Origin: GCA-001735895 sp964651385
Lineage (GTDB): Bacteria; Pseudomonadota; Gammaproteobacteria; GCA-001735895
Assembly: GCA_964651385.1 (NCBI GenBank)
Contig: CAZYYM010000031.1
Span: 1 to 33,765 of the forward strand
Length of the DNA: 33,765 bases
Reading direction: 5' to 3'
Numbering within the stretch: position 1 is the stretch's first letter; every line of letters begins with the position of its first letter. A model generated the notes under the pieces. That model saw only the letters and a program-made list of their open reading frames with translations, did no database searches and had not been told where the DNA came from. The position numbers and the translations under genes are program-made. Positions 16,703 through 23,865 of this stretch are shown in pieces.

Positions 16703-17566
16703 ATGATTGAAAAACTCGTAATTATCGGAGTCGGCTTAATCGGCGGGTCTTTATCACTGGCGCTTAAGCAGGCTGGTGTCGTCGGCCACGTTGTCGGCTG
16801 TGGACGAAATCAGACTAATTTGCAGAAAGGCGTCGATATTGGCGTTATCGATAGTTTTGAATCCTCAATCACAAAAGCGGTCAAGTCAGCGGATATGATT
16901 GTGGTTGCTGTCCCTCTTGGTGCCATGAAAAGCACGTTTGAACAAATTAATTCCGGGCTAGGCGAAGGTTCTGTGGTAACCGATGTCGGTAGCGCCAAAG
17001 GCTCAGTGGTTCAGGTTGCCAGACAGACGATGGGCGATAAGTTAAAACAATTCGTTCCCGGTCATCCAATTGCAGGCACCGAAAAGAGCGGAGTAGAAGC
17101 TGGTTTTGCCAGTCTTTTTCAGGACCGACGGGTGATTTTGACACCAATAGAAGAGACAGATCCGGTATCGCTTCGACAGGTCGATGCCATGTGGCGGCAC
17201 TGCGGGGCCACAATGGAGTATTTAGGTGTCGATCATCACGATAAGGTACTGGCCGCAACCTCGCATTTACCGCATATGTTGGCTTACGCGATGGTGAATT
17301 ATTTGTCGAACCTTAACGATCACGATGAGATATTCAGATACGCCGCGGGCGGGTTTCGAGATTTTACCCGCATCGCTTCGAGTGATCCGGTGATGTGGCG
17401 TGATGTCTGCCTGTCAAATGGCGAGGCGTTGCTAAAATTAATCGAAGGCTATAAGGAAGAACTCGACATGGTTTCAAGTGCAATAAGGGCAAACGATACC
17501 GATAAACTACTCGAGTTATTTGGAAAAGCGAAGTCCGAGCGTGACTCGCTAATCGGCAATTGTTGA
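16703..17566 (+). CDS. tyrA: Prephenate (cyclohexadienyl) dehydrogenase
   Basis: TyrA oxidatively decarboxylates prephenate (or arogenate) toward tyrosine. The 287 aa product starts with the NAD-binding loop IIGVGLIGGSL. It has VTDVGSAKG and the catalytic-histidine motif GHPIAGTEKSG, then TSHLPHMLAY and the GGFRDFTRIASSDP block. It is the stand-alone form: no fused chorismate mutase as in enteric TyrA, and not fused to aroA as in many pseudomonads. Instead the stop overlaps the aroA start as TGATG, which would couple their translation. Prephenate against arogenate preference cannot be told by eye. Confidence 0.95.
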   Translation: MIEKLVIIGVGLIGGSLSLALKQAGVVGHVVGCGRNQTNLQKGVDIGVIDSFESSITKAVKSADMIVVAVPLGAMKSTFEQINSGLGEGSVVTDVGSAKGSVVQVARQTMGDKLKQFVPGHPIAGTEKSGVEAGFASLFQDRRVILTPIEETDPVSLRQVDAMWRHCGATMEYLGVDHHDKVLAATSHLPHMLAYAMVNYLSNLNDHDEIFRYAAGGFRDFTRIASSDPVMWRDVCLSNGEALLKLIEGYKEELDMVSSAIRANDTDKLLELFGKAKSERDSLIGNC

Positions 17567-18867
17567 TGACGTATTTTAACTGTTTGCCCGGTGGCAGTAT
17601 ATCGGGTTCAGTAAGGGTTCCGGGTGATAAATCCATTTCACACCGGTCGATCATTTTATCGTCTATAGCCGAAGGCGATAGCCATATCAGGGGGTTTCTC
17701 GAAGGCGAAGATAGCCTGAATACCTTAAAGGCGTTTCAGTCCATGGGCGTTCCAATTGAACGCGAAAACAGCGATATTCTCGTCCATGGGGTTGGTCTGA
17801 ATGGGCTAAAAGCACCGGGCAAAAAACTGAATATGGGAAATTCCGGCACCGCGATGCGACTGTTGCTGGGTTTGCTGACCGGGCAACAATTCGACAGTGA
17901 ATTGATAGGTGATGCATCTCTGTCAACCCGGCCGATGAATCGGGTTATCATTCCCTTGAATCGCATGGGTGCTACTATTCAGAGTAACGATGGCGGCACA
18001 GCACCACTTAAAATTTGTGGAAGTGCTGGCCTCAAATCCGTCAATTACGACTTACCAATCGCCTCGGCACAGGTAAAGTCCTGTCTGCTGTTGGCTGGTC
18101 TGTATGCTGAGGGTGAAACGGTGATTCGTGAACCCGCGCCCACCCGTGACCATAGTGAGCGCATGTTGCGTGGCTTTGGTTGTAAAGTTTTAACTAAAGG
18201 AAATGAAATTCGATTGTCAGGCGGACAAGGATTAATGGCCGCCGATATTGATGTGCCGGCAGATATTTCTTCCGCGGCATTTTTCCTGGTAGCTGCAAGC
18301 ATCGCCAAAGACAGCGAGTTAACTCTGTTACATGTCGGTGTGAATCCGACACGAACGGGCGTAATCGATATCTTACGATTAATGGGCGCCGATATAACCC
18401 TGACTAATCAAATGGAAATTGGTGGTGAATTGGTTGCGGACATTACTGTCCGAAGTGCTATTTTGAAGGGAATATCGATCCCGGAAGCTCTGGTACCTCT
18501 GGCTATTGATGAATTCCCGGTAATTTTTGTCGCTGCAGCCTGTGCCGAGGGGGAAACGTTACTAACTGGTGCCGGTGAACTCAGAGTGAAGGAAAGTGAT
18601 AGAATCGAGGTAATGAAAGATGGATTAGTTACTCTCGGTGTTAATGCTGTTGCGACAGTTGATGGTATGCGAATAATGGGCGGGCGAATCGGCGAAGGGC
18701 AGATTGAATCACACGGTGATCATCGTATTGCGATGGCATTCAGTATTGCATCGCTTCGTGCTACTGGCCCTATAAAAATCGATAATTGTGCGAATGTGAA
18801 TACATCCTTTCCCGAGTTTGTCCAATTGGCATCAACAGCAGGTATAAGGATAACAAGCCATGATTAA
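17566..18867 (+). CDS. aroA: 3-phosphoshikimate 1-carboxyvinyltransferase (EPSP synthase)
   Basis: AroA adds enolpyruvate from PEP to shikimate-3-phosphate, the step before chorismate synthase. I chose the ATG at 17566, giving 433 aa. An alternative TTG at 17560 lies inside tyrA. The product shows PGDKSISHRS, the NSGTAMRLLLG block (GNSGTAMR), PLNRMGA, EPAPTRDHSERML, and the C-terminal LRVKESDR and DHRIAMAF motifs, complete and in order. The NSGTAMR block is the PEP-binding loop that also governs glyphosate response. It overlaps tyrA by one base and cmk by eight, so pheA-tyrA-aroA-cmk forms one tightly coupled string. Confidence 0.97.
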   Translation: MTYFNCLPGGSISGSVRVPGDKSISHRSIILSSIAEGDSHIRGFLEGEDSLNTLKAFQSMGVPIERENSDILVHGVGLNGLKAPGKKLNMGNSGTAMRLLLGLLTGQQFDSELIGDASLSTRPMNRVIIPLNRMGATIQSNDGGTAPLKICGSAGLKSVNYDLPIASAQVKSCLLLAGLYAEGETVIREPAPTRDHSERMLRGFGCKVLTKGNEIRLSGGQGLMAADIDVPADISSAAFFLVAASIAKDSELTLLHVGVNPTRTGVIDILRLMGADITLTNQMEIGGELVADITVRSAILKGISIPEALVPLAIDEFPVIFVAAACAEGETLLTGAGELRVKESDRIEVMKDGLVTLGVNAVATVDGMRIMGGRIGEGQIESHGDHRIAMAFSIASLRATGPIKIDNCANVNTSFPEFVQLASTAGIRITSHD

Positions 18868-19540
18868 GTCTGAGCCCTATGTGATTACAATCGATGGACC
18901 AGGTGGCTCCGGGAAGGGGTCGTTGGCACTGCGCATTGCCAGTGTGCAGGGTTTCAATTTGCTTGATAGCGGCGCAATTTATCGACTTGCGGCCTTAAAA
19001 GCTATTCAGGCCGGTGTTGATTTATCGGATGAATCTGAAGTTCTGTCATCTTTGCGCGAATTCCAGATTCATTTTCAAAACGGCGAAGATCTGACCATTC
19101 CGTTCATGGATGGCCTGGACGTATCGAGTCAAATACGGCTTGAAACGACTGGTAACGCGGCGTCAATAGTGGCGCGTTATCCCAGTGTGCGAGCTCGACT
19201 GCTGGAGCGACAACGGCAATGTTTTCAACCCCCGGGACTGGTTGCTGATGGTCGAGATATGGGAACTGTTGTTTTTCCGAACGCGAGATTTAAGTTTTTT
19301 TTGTACGCGTCGGTCGAAATTCGCGCGCAAAGACGATATAACCAGTTGATAAGTATGGGTATATCGGCTAATATCGCGCAGCTTCAAGCGGACATCAGCG
19401 AGCGCGATGAGCGTGATCGTAATCGCAGCGAATCACCGCTGGTTCCCGCCCCTGATGCATTGGTCGTGGATTCGAGTTTACTCGACCTTGATCAGGTTAC
19501 TGAACTTATGATGAGTCATATCAACGAAGTAACCGAGTAA
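18860..19540 (+). CDS. cmk: Cytidylate kinase
   Basis: Cmk phosphorylates CMP and dCMP to the diphosphates, supplying CTP pools. The 226 aa product has the P-loop DGPGGSGKGSLALR (residues 12-25), where the usual final Thr is Ser and the usual PSG is PGG, then LLDSGAIYRLAA, ADGRDMGTVVFP and RDERDRNRSESPL, which close the active site. The start overlaps the aroA stop by eight bases, with AAGGAT as ribosome site. rpsA follows, as in most gammaproteobacteria, after a hairpin with a T-run. Confidence 0.97.
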   Translation: MIKSEPYVITIDGPGGSGKGSLALRIASVQGFNLLDSGAIYRLAALKAIQAGVDLSDESEVLSSLREFQIHFQNGEDLTIPFMDGLDVSSQIRLETTGNAASIVARYPSVRARLLERQRQCFQPPGLVADGRDMGTVVFPNARFKFFLYASVEIRAQRRYNQLISMGISANIAQLQADISERDERDRNRSESPLVPAPDALVVDSSLLDLDQVTELMMSHINEVTE

Positions 19541-19545
19541 CTGGC

Positions 19546-19575
19546 CCTTGTCGATGCACTGTTGGCAAGGTTTTT
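19546..19575 (+). terminator. Intrinsic terminator or attenuator between cmk and rpsA
   Basis: CCTTGTCGAT (19546-19555) pairs with GTTGGCAAGG (19561-19570) in a 10-bp stem with three G-U pairs and a 5-base loop, followed directly by five Ts. It starts five bases after the cmk stop. It would reduce readthrough from the aromatic operon into rpsA. Confidence 0.6.
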
Positions 19576-19590
19576 AACTTAAACTTAAGT
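19562..19590 (+). promoter_or_regulatory. Candidate rpsA promoter overlapping the cmk terminator
   Basis: TTGGCA (19562-19567, 5 of 6 matches) and TTAAGT (19585-19590, 3 of 6) are 17 bases apart. The -35 lies inside the 3' arm of the terminator stem. A start near 19597 would give a leader of about 46 bases before the rpsA ATG. A by-eye call. Confidence 0.3.
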
Positions 19591-19642
19591 AATTGAAACG
19601 CGATTCTGCGTTTTGTTATTACAAGCCTTTTTAGGAAATTAC

Positions 19643-21316
19643 ATGTCTGAAAATTTTGCAGAAATGTTTGAGCAAAGCATTACTCAAATGAATATGCGCG
19701 TCGGTGAAATTATCACTGGCGAAGTTGTCGGTATCAACCGCGACGTTGTTATCGTCAACGCCGGTCTCAAGTCCGAAGGTGTTATTCCGGTAGAACAATT
19801 TTATAACGAAAGTGGTGAACTAGACGTCAACATAGGCGATTCAGTCGAAGTTGCACTGGATTCGTTTGAAGATGGTTATGGTGAGACCCGTCTCTCACGC
19901 GAAAAAGCCAAACGCGCGCGTGCCTGGGCGCGTCTCGAAGAAGCTCAGCAAGCCGACGAAATTATAACCGGTCGTTTTACCGGTAAGGTGAAAGGTGGAT
20001 TCACAGTCGATATCGGTGAAATTCGCGCTTTTCTGCCGGGATCCCTCGTTGATGTCCGTCCAGTACGCGATACCGCTTATCTTGAAGAAAAGGAACTCGA
20101 ATTTAAAATCATTAAACTTGATCAAAAACGCAATAATGTTGTGGTCTCGCGTCGCGCGGTGGTTGAAAAAGAATTCAGTGAAGAGCGCGAAAAATTGCTT
20201 GAAACGCTTAAGGAAGGCGAACGTGTACGCGGTATCGTTAAAAACCTGACTGATTATGGAGCCTTCCTCGACCTCGGTGGTATCGACGGCCTGTTGCACA
20301 TAACCGATATGGCCTGGAAGCGCGTTAAACATCCGTCGGAAGTCGTAGAAATTGGCCAGGAAATTGATGTAGTAGTACTTAAATTCGATCGCGAAAAGAA
20401 TCGCGTTTCACTAGGACTGAAACAAATTGGTGATGATCCATGGGCTAACATCATGCGTCGCTATCCGGAAGGTCAACGCCTGTTTGGTCACGTCAGCAAT
20501 ATTACCGATTACGGTTGTTTTGTCGAAGTTGAAGACGGTGTGGAAGGTCTTGTTCACGTTTCTGAAATGGATTGGACCAACAAGAACGTAAATCCTAATA
20601 AAGTGGTCACTTTGGGCGATGAAGTCGAAGTAGTTATACTCGAGATTGATGAAGAACGCCGCCGTATCTCTTTAGGTATGAAGCAGTGCAAGCAAAATCC
20701 CTGGGAAGAGTTTGGTGCAACAGCTAATAAAGGCGATATCATTGCCGGTAAAATCAAATCGATTACGGATTTCGGTATTTTCATTGGACTTAGCGGTAAT
20801 ATCGATGGTCTGATTCACCTGACCGACCTGTCATGGAACAAAACAGGCGAAGAAGCAGTACGCGATTATCAAAAAGGCCAGGAAGTTGAGGCCATGGTAC
20901 TTTCGATTGACCCAGAGCGTGAACGTATTTCTCTCGGTATCAAGCAAATTGAAAAAGATCCGTTTGCAAATTTCATTTCTGAAAAGCCCAAGGGTAGCAT
21001 TGTTACCGGAACGGTAATATCTGTGGATGCTAAAGCGGCGATTATCGACCTTGGCGATGGCCTTGAAGGTGTATTACGGGCCTCTGAAATGGCGAAAGAT
21101 AGAGTTGAAGACGCACGTTCTTTCATGAATGAAGGTGATCAGGTCGAAGCAAAGATTACTGGCATGGATCGTAAAGGCCGCAGTGTTTACCTCTCGATCA
21201 AAGCAAAAGATACCGACGAAGAGCAGGAAGCTTTGAAAGATTATGCAGCCAGCAGCGGTTCCACTGGAACAACAACCAGTTTCGGTGATCTGCTAAAGGA
21301 AAAAATGGATTCATAG
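19643..21316 (+). CDS. rpsA: 30S ribosomal protein S1
   Basis: S1 binds mRNA and helps place it on the 30S subunit. The start at 19643 (MSENFAEMFEQS) gives 557 aa, exactly the E. coli length; a frame from 19613 adds ten unrelated residues. AGGA precedes it. Six S1 RNA-binding repeats are visible, at about residues 20-90, 105-170, 190-260, 275-347, 362-434 and 449-520. The middle ones are marked by YGAFLDLGGIDGLLHITD, YGCFVEVEDGVEGLVHVSE and FGIFIGLSGNIDGLIHLTD-like lines. The first two repeats, which dock on the ribosome, are more divergent, as expected. It sits between cmk and ihfB in the usual order, and probably has its own promoter in the 102-base gap upstream. Confidence 0.98.
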   Translation: MSENFAEMFEQSITQMNMRVGEIITGEVVGINRDVVIVNAGLKSEGVIPVEQFYNESGELDVNIGDSVEVALDSFEDGYGETRLSREKAKRARAWARLEEAQQADEIITGRFTGKVKGGFTVDIGEIRAFLPGSLVDVRPVRDTAYLEEKELEFKIIKLDQKRNNVVVSRRAVVEKEFSEEREKLLETLKEGERVRGIVKNLTDYGAFLDLGGIDGLLHITDMAWKRVKHPSEVVEIGQEIDVVVLKFDREKNRVSLGLKQIGDDPWANIMRRYPEGQRLFGHVSNITDYGCFVEVEDGVEGLVHVSEMDWTNKNVNPNKVVTLGDEVEVVILEIDEERRRISLGMKQCKQNPWEEFGATANKGDIIAGKIKSITDFGIFIGLSGNIDGLIHLTDLSWNKTGEEAVRDYQKGQEVEAMVLSIDPERERISLGIKQIEKDPFANFISEKPKGSIVTGTVISVDAKAAIIDLGDGLEGVLRASEMAKDRVEDARSFMNEGDQVEAKITGMDRKGRSVYLSIKAKDTDEEQEALKDYAASSGSTGTTTSFGDLLKEKMDS

Positions 21317-21324
21317 GAGTCCTG

Positions 21325-21358
21325 TTCAGGGCGATTTGAGCGGTCAATTCGCCCTGAA
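21325..21358 (+). terminator. Strong hairpin after rpsA, without T-run
   Basis: TTCAGGGCGA (21325-21334) pairs perfectly with TCGCCCTGAA (21349-21358). Inside it TTGA (21336-21339) and TCAA (21344-21347) extend the stem past one mismatch to a GCGG tetraloop. No T-run follows (the next bases are TGATCAAAAACC), so it may be a weak terminator, an mRNA 3' stabiliser or a processing site between rpsA and ihfB. Confidence 0.45.
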
Positions 21359-21480
21359 TGATCAAAAACCCTGTCAAATATAGTGACTGTAAGTCATTGA
21401 TTTTGTAAGATAAGTGAAAGTTGCTTGTTAGTAATTTTCCTCTGCTGATTCATACACGGATTTTCAGTGGTTTAGTAATA

Positions 21481-21514
21481 ATGTCGGTATTGCTAAGAAT
21501 AATAATATCGACAT
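21481..21514 (+). repeat. Inverted repeat immediately upstream of ihfB
   Basis: ATGTCGGTATT (21481-21491) and AATATCGACAT (21504-21514) are inverted copies matching at 10 of 11 positions, with the odd pair a G-U in RNA. The arms are 12 bases apart and the right arm ends nine bases before the ATG at 21524. It could be a dimeric repressor site or a hairpin that covers the ribosome binding region. No clear Shine-Dalgarno sequence is otherwise visible for this gene. Confidence 0.5.
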
Positions 21515-21523
21515 CACAGTAAA

Positions 21524-21847
21524 ATGGGCGTGATGATGAAAGAACCAGACTATGTACCATCTTTAACTAAATCTGATTTAATCGATAATTTGTCCAGAAA
21601 CCAGGGGCATCTTGCTTATAAAGACGTCGAACTGGCAGTTAAAAGTTTGATTGAAATGATGAGCAATGCCTTGTCGAATGGCGAGCGTATTGAAATTAGA
21701 GGCTTTGGCAGCTTTAGCCTGCATTATCGACCACCGCGTACCGGAAGAAACCCTAAATCGGGTGATAAAGTTGATTTGCCGGGCAAATTTGTACCCCATT
21801 TTAAACCCGGTAAAGAGTTGCGCGATCGTGCAAACGGTGAAAAGTAA
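21524..21847 (+). CDS. ihfB: Integration host factor subunit beta
   Basis: IHF is a sequence-specific DNA-bending heterodimer of the nucleoid. The product matches E. coli IhfB closely: LTKSDLIDNLS, ERIEIRGFGSFSLHYR, the beta-arm tip PRTGRNPKSGDKV with the intercalating proline, and the C-terminal VPHFKPGKELRDRAN. ATG at 21524, ATG at 21533 and ATG at 21536 are all possible starts. Even the last leaves about eleven more residues (MKEPDYVPSL) before the point where E. coli IhfB begins, and no start codon occurs nearer, so a short N-terminal extension is real. The next gene in many relatives, lapA, is missing; lapB follows after 53 bases. Confidence 0.95.
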   Translation: MGVMMKEPDYVPSLTKSDLIDNLSRNQGHLAYKDVELAVKSLIEMMSNALSNGERIEIRGFGSFSLHYRPPRTGRNPKSGDKVDLPGKFVPHFKPGKELRDRANGEK

Positions 21848-21900
21848 GGGTATTTCTCGCCTTTTAATTCCTTTTTTTCTGTCCGACAGGCTGTCAAACT

Positions 21901-23058
21901 TTGGATATCTGGCTATTTTTGTTAATTCTGGCTTCGTTAGCAATTGGTTGGGTTGCAGGCCGATGGATGCGCCCCCGTAATCAGTCTTCAAAACTGGCAG
22001 AGCAGACAGTAAACTGGTCTGAGTCCTATGCAAAAGGACTTAATTATCTTCTCACTGATGATTCAGATAAAGCCATTCTGACTTTTACCGAACTCGTACA
22101 GATTGATCGAGACACAATCGAAATCAATTTCACCCTGGGAAATCTATTCCGATCCAAGGGCGAGGTGGACCATGCGATAAAAATTCACCAGAATTTACTC
22201 GCCAGACCCAACTTAACACGACACCAGCGAAATAGGGCCATCGCCGCATTGGCCAATGATTACCTTAAAGCAGGGCTCCATGACCGTGCCGAGAAGCTCT
22301 ACCTGGAAATGACTCAGCTCAAGGTCGATGATCTAATGGCTTACCAGCGATTGCTCGATTTGTATATCGCCGAAAAATCCTGGTACCAGGCCTGTGAATG
22401 TGCCCAGGTGCTGTATGATCGTGGTGAACCCGACGCTATAGTCATTCTCAGTCAGTGCCATTGTGAAATAGCTCAGGCAGCATTCAATAGTGGCAAAAAA
22501 AAGGAGGCCAGGCTAAATCTGAATAGAGCCCTGGAGATAGATCACAGTTGTGTGCGGGCCGGTTTATTATTAATCGAATTACATTTAAAAATGGGTGACT
22601 ATACTGCTGCGAGAAAGTTACTGCAGCGATTAATCAAACTCAATGCGGAATATATGGCGCTCTATATTGATCCGGCCCGGTCAATTTATCTACATGGTAA
22701 GGAATCGAAAGTTTACCAAAATTTTTTACAGCATCAGTACGAAATCAATCCTTCCAATCGCTTGGCTATAGCGTTGCTTGAACATTATGTCAGCAATGGA
22801 CAGGCTAATATGGCACGGGAGTTTCTGGGGAAAATTCTGAAACGTTCACCTTCATTTGAAGCTTTTGACTTTGCATTGGGTTTTCTTAAATCTGAACCCG
22901 GACAGCTCGCTGATACCTGGGAGAGTCTTTCCGAATTCCTGAAAAATATGCAGAGTAAAAAAATTGAATATATTTGTTCCAACTGTGGTTATGGTAGTCA
23001 TTCCATTCAATGGAATTGCCCAAGTTGCAATCGCTGGTCGACTATGAAAGCAGTTTGA
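21901..23058 (+). CDS. lapB: Lipopolysaccharide assembly protein LapB (YciM)
   Basis: LapB is an inner-membrane TPR protein that, in E. coli, works with FtsH and YejM to control LpxC and so the rate of LPS synthesis. The 385 aa product (E. coli 389) has an N-terminal membrane anchor (WLFLLILASLAIGWVAGRW), a run of TPR helices including FTLGNLFRSKGEVDHAIKIH, and a C-terminal rubredoxin-like knuckle with two CxxC pairs, CSNCGYG and CPSCNRWS. The start must be the TTG at 21901: no ATG or GTG lies between it and an upstream in-frame stop at 21865, and the first residues align with E. coli. Its usual partner lapA is not present. pyrF follows six bases later. Confidence 0.95.
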   Translation: MDIWLFLLILASLAIGWVAGRWMRPRNQSSKLAEQTVNWSESYAKGLNYLLTDDSDKAILTFTELVQIDRDTIEINFTLGNLFRSKGEVDHAIKIHQNLLARPNLTRHQRNRAIAALANDYLKAGLHDRAEKLYLEMTQLKVDDLMAYQRLLDLYIAEKSWYQACECAQVLYDRGEPDAIVILSQCHCEIAQAAFNSGKKKEARLNLNRALEIDHSCVRAGLLLIELHLKMGDYTAARKLLQRLIKLNAEYMALYIDPARSIYLHGKESKVYQNFLQHQYEINPSNRLAIALLEHYVSNGQANMAREFLGKILKRSPSFEAFDFALGFLKSEPGQLADTWESLSEFLKNMQSKKIEYICSNCGYGSHSIQWNCPSCNRWSTMKAV

Positions 23059-23064
23059 AATGTT

Positions 23065-23766
23065 ATGATTCCAATTGATCCGAAAGTTATTGTTGCGCTT
23101 GATATGAGTGATGCCTATCTAGCACTCGAGTTTTCTGCAAAAGTCGATCCTGCGCTGTGCAAGTTAAAAGTAGGAAAGGAGTTATTCACTGCTGCGGGAC
23201 CTCAGCTGGTCGAAAAACTGGTGCAGAGAGGATTTGATATTTTCCTCGATATGAAATTTCATGATATTCCCAACACAGTAAAAAAAGCTGTTATTGTGGC
23301 TTCAAATCTGGGTATCTGGATGTTAAATGTCCACGCTAGCGGCGGTTCGGCGATGATGGCGGCCGCCCGCGAGGGTGTTGATATGGCTGGTAATCGACGG
23401 CCGTTTTTAATAGCGGTCAGTGTATTGACGAGCATGTCGGATGACGATATGAAACAGCTAAACGTGAATGCCAATGTCGCTGATCAGGTGTGTCAGTTAA
23501 CCACTCTGGCACTCGAATCCGGACTTGACGGCATGGTTTGTTCGGCACGGGAGGCCGCTGATCTGCGCCAGAAATTTGGATTGACGCCAATTCTGGTTAC
23601 TCCCGGCATACGACCCGAAGGTACAAGTATCGATGATCAACAACGTATTATGACACCTGCACGAGCACAAGCGGCAGGGGCTAGTTATCTGGTCATAGGA
23701 CGGCCCATTACACAACACCAGGACCCTGCGGCAGCACTAGCAGAAATCAACCGGCAACTTGAATAA
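23065..23766 (+). CDS. pyrF: Orotidine 5'-phosphate decarboxylase
   Basis: PyrF decarboxylates OMP to UMP, the last step of de novo pyrimidine nucleotide synthesis. The 233 aa TIM barrel (E. coli 245) has VIVALDMSD, the phosphate/substrate lysine in KLKVGKELF, and the catalytic tetrad motif LDMKFHDIPNT with D62, K64 and D67. VTPGIRPEG and the phosphate-binding LVIGRPIT close the barrel. The ATG lies six bases after the lapB stop, the lapB-pyrF order seen in many gammaproteobacteria. Together with cmk and pyrG this makes three pyrimidine genes in the window. Confidence 0.97.
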   Translation: MIPIDPKVIVALDMSDAYLALEFSAKVDPALCKLKVGKELFTAAGPQLVEKLVQRGFDIFLDMKFHDIPNTVKKAVIVASNLGIWMLNVHASGGSAMMAAAREGVDMAGNRRPFLIAVSVLTSMSDDDMKQLNVNANVADQVCQLTTLALESGLDGMVCSAREAADLRQKFGLTPILVTPGIRPEGTSIDDQQRIMTPARAQAAGASYLVIGRPITQHQDPAAALAEINRQLE

Positions 23767-23785
23767 AGCATTTTCTCGTGTCGTG

Positions 23786-23808
23786 TATACTGTCTAGTTA
23801 ATGACAGT
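23786..23808 (+). promoter_or_regulatory. Candidate accA promoter -10 with overlapping dyad
   Basis: TATACT at 23786-23791 matches the -10 consensus at 5 of 6 positions, but no good -35 stands at normal spacing. A 6-bp dyad ACTGTC (23789-23794) and GACAGT (23803-23808), 8 bases apart, overlaps the -10 and could be an operator or an early RNA hairpin. It lies 58 bases upstream of the accA ATG. Confidence 0.35.
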
Positions 23809-23865
23809 TAAGGACCGAATCGTTACACTATCGGAACCATTCCAGACCTATTAAAGCACCTAGCT

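Noticed and set aside
19895..20332. A 145-residue Phe-rich minus-strand open frame inside rpsA
   Set aside because: The Phe richness mirrors GAA/AAA codons of S1 on the other strand; no start signal or motif.
21360..21375. GATCAAAAACCC after rpsA as an IHF binding site
   Set aside because: The first half fits the WATCAA part of the consensus but the TTR at the required spacing is missing.
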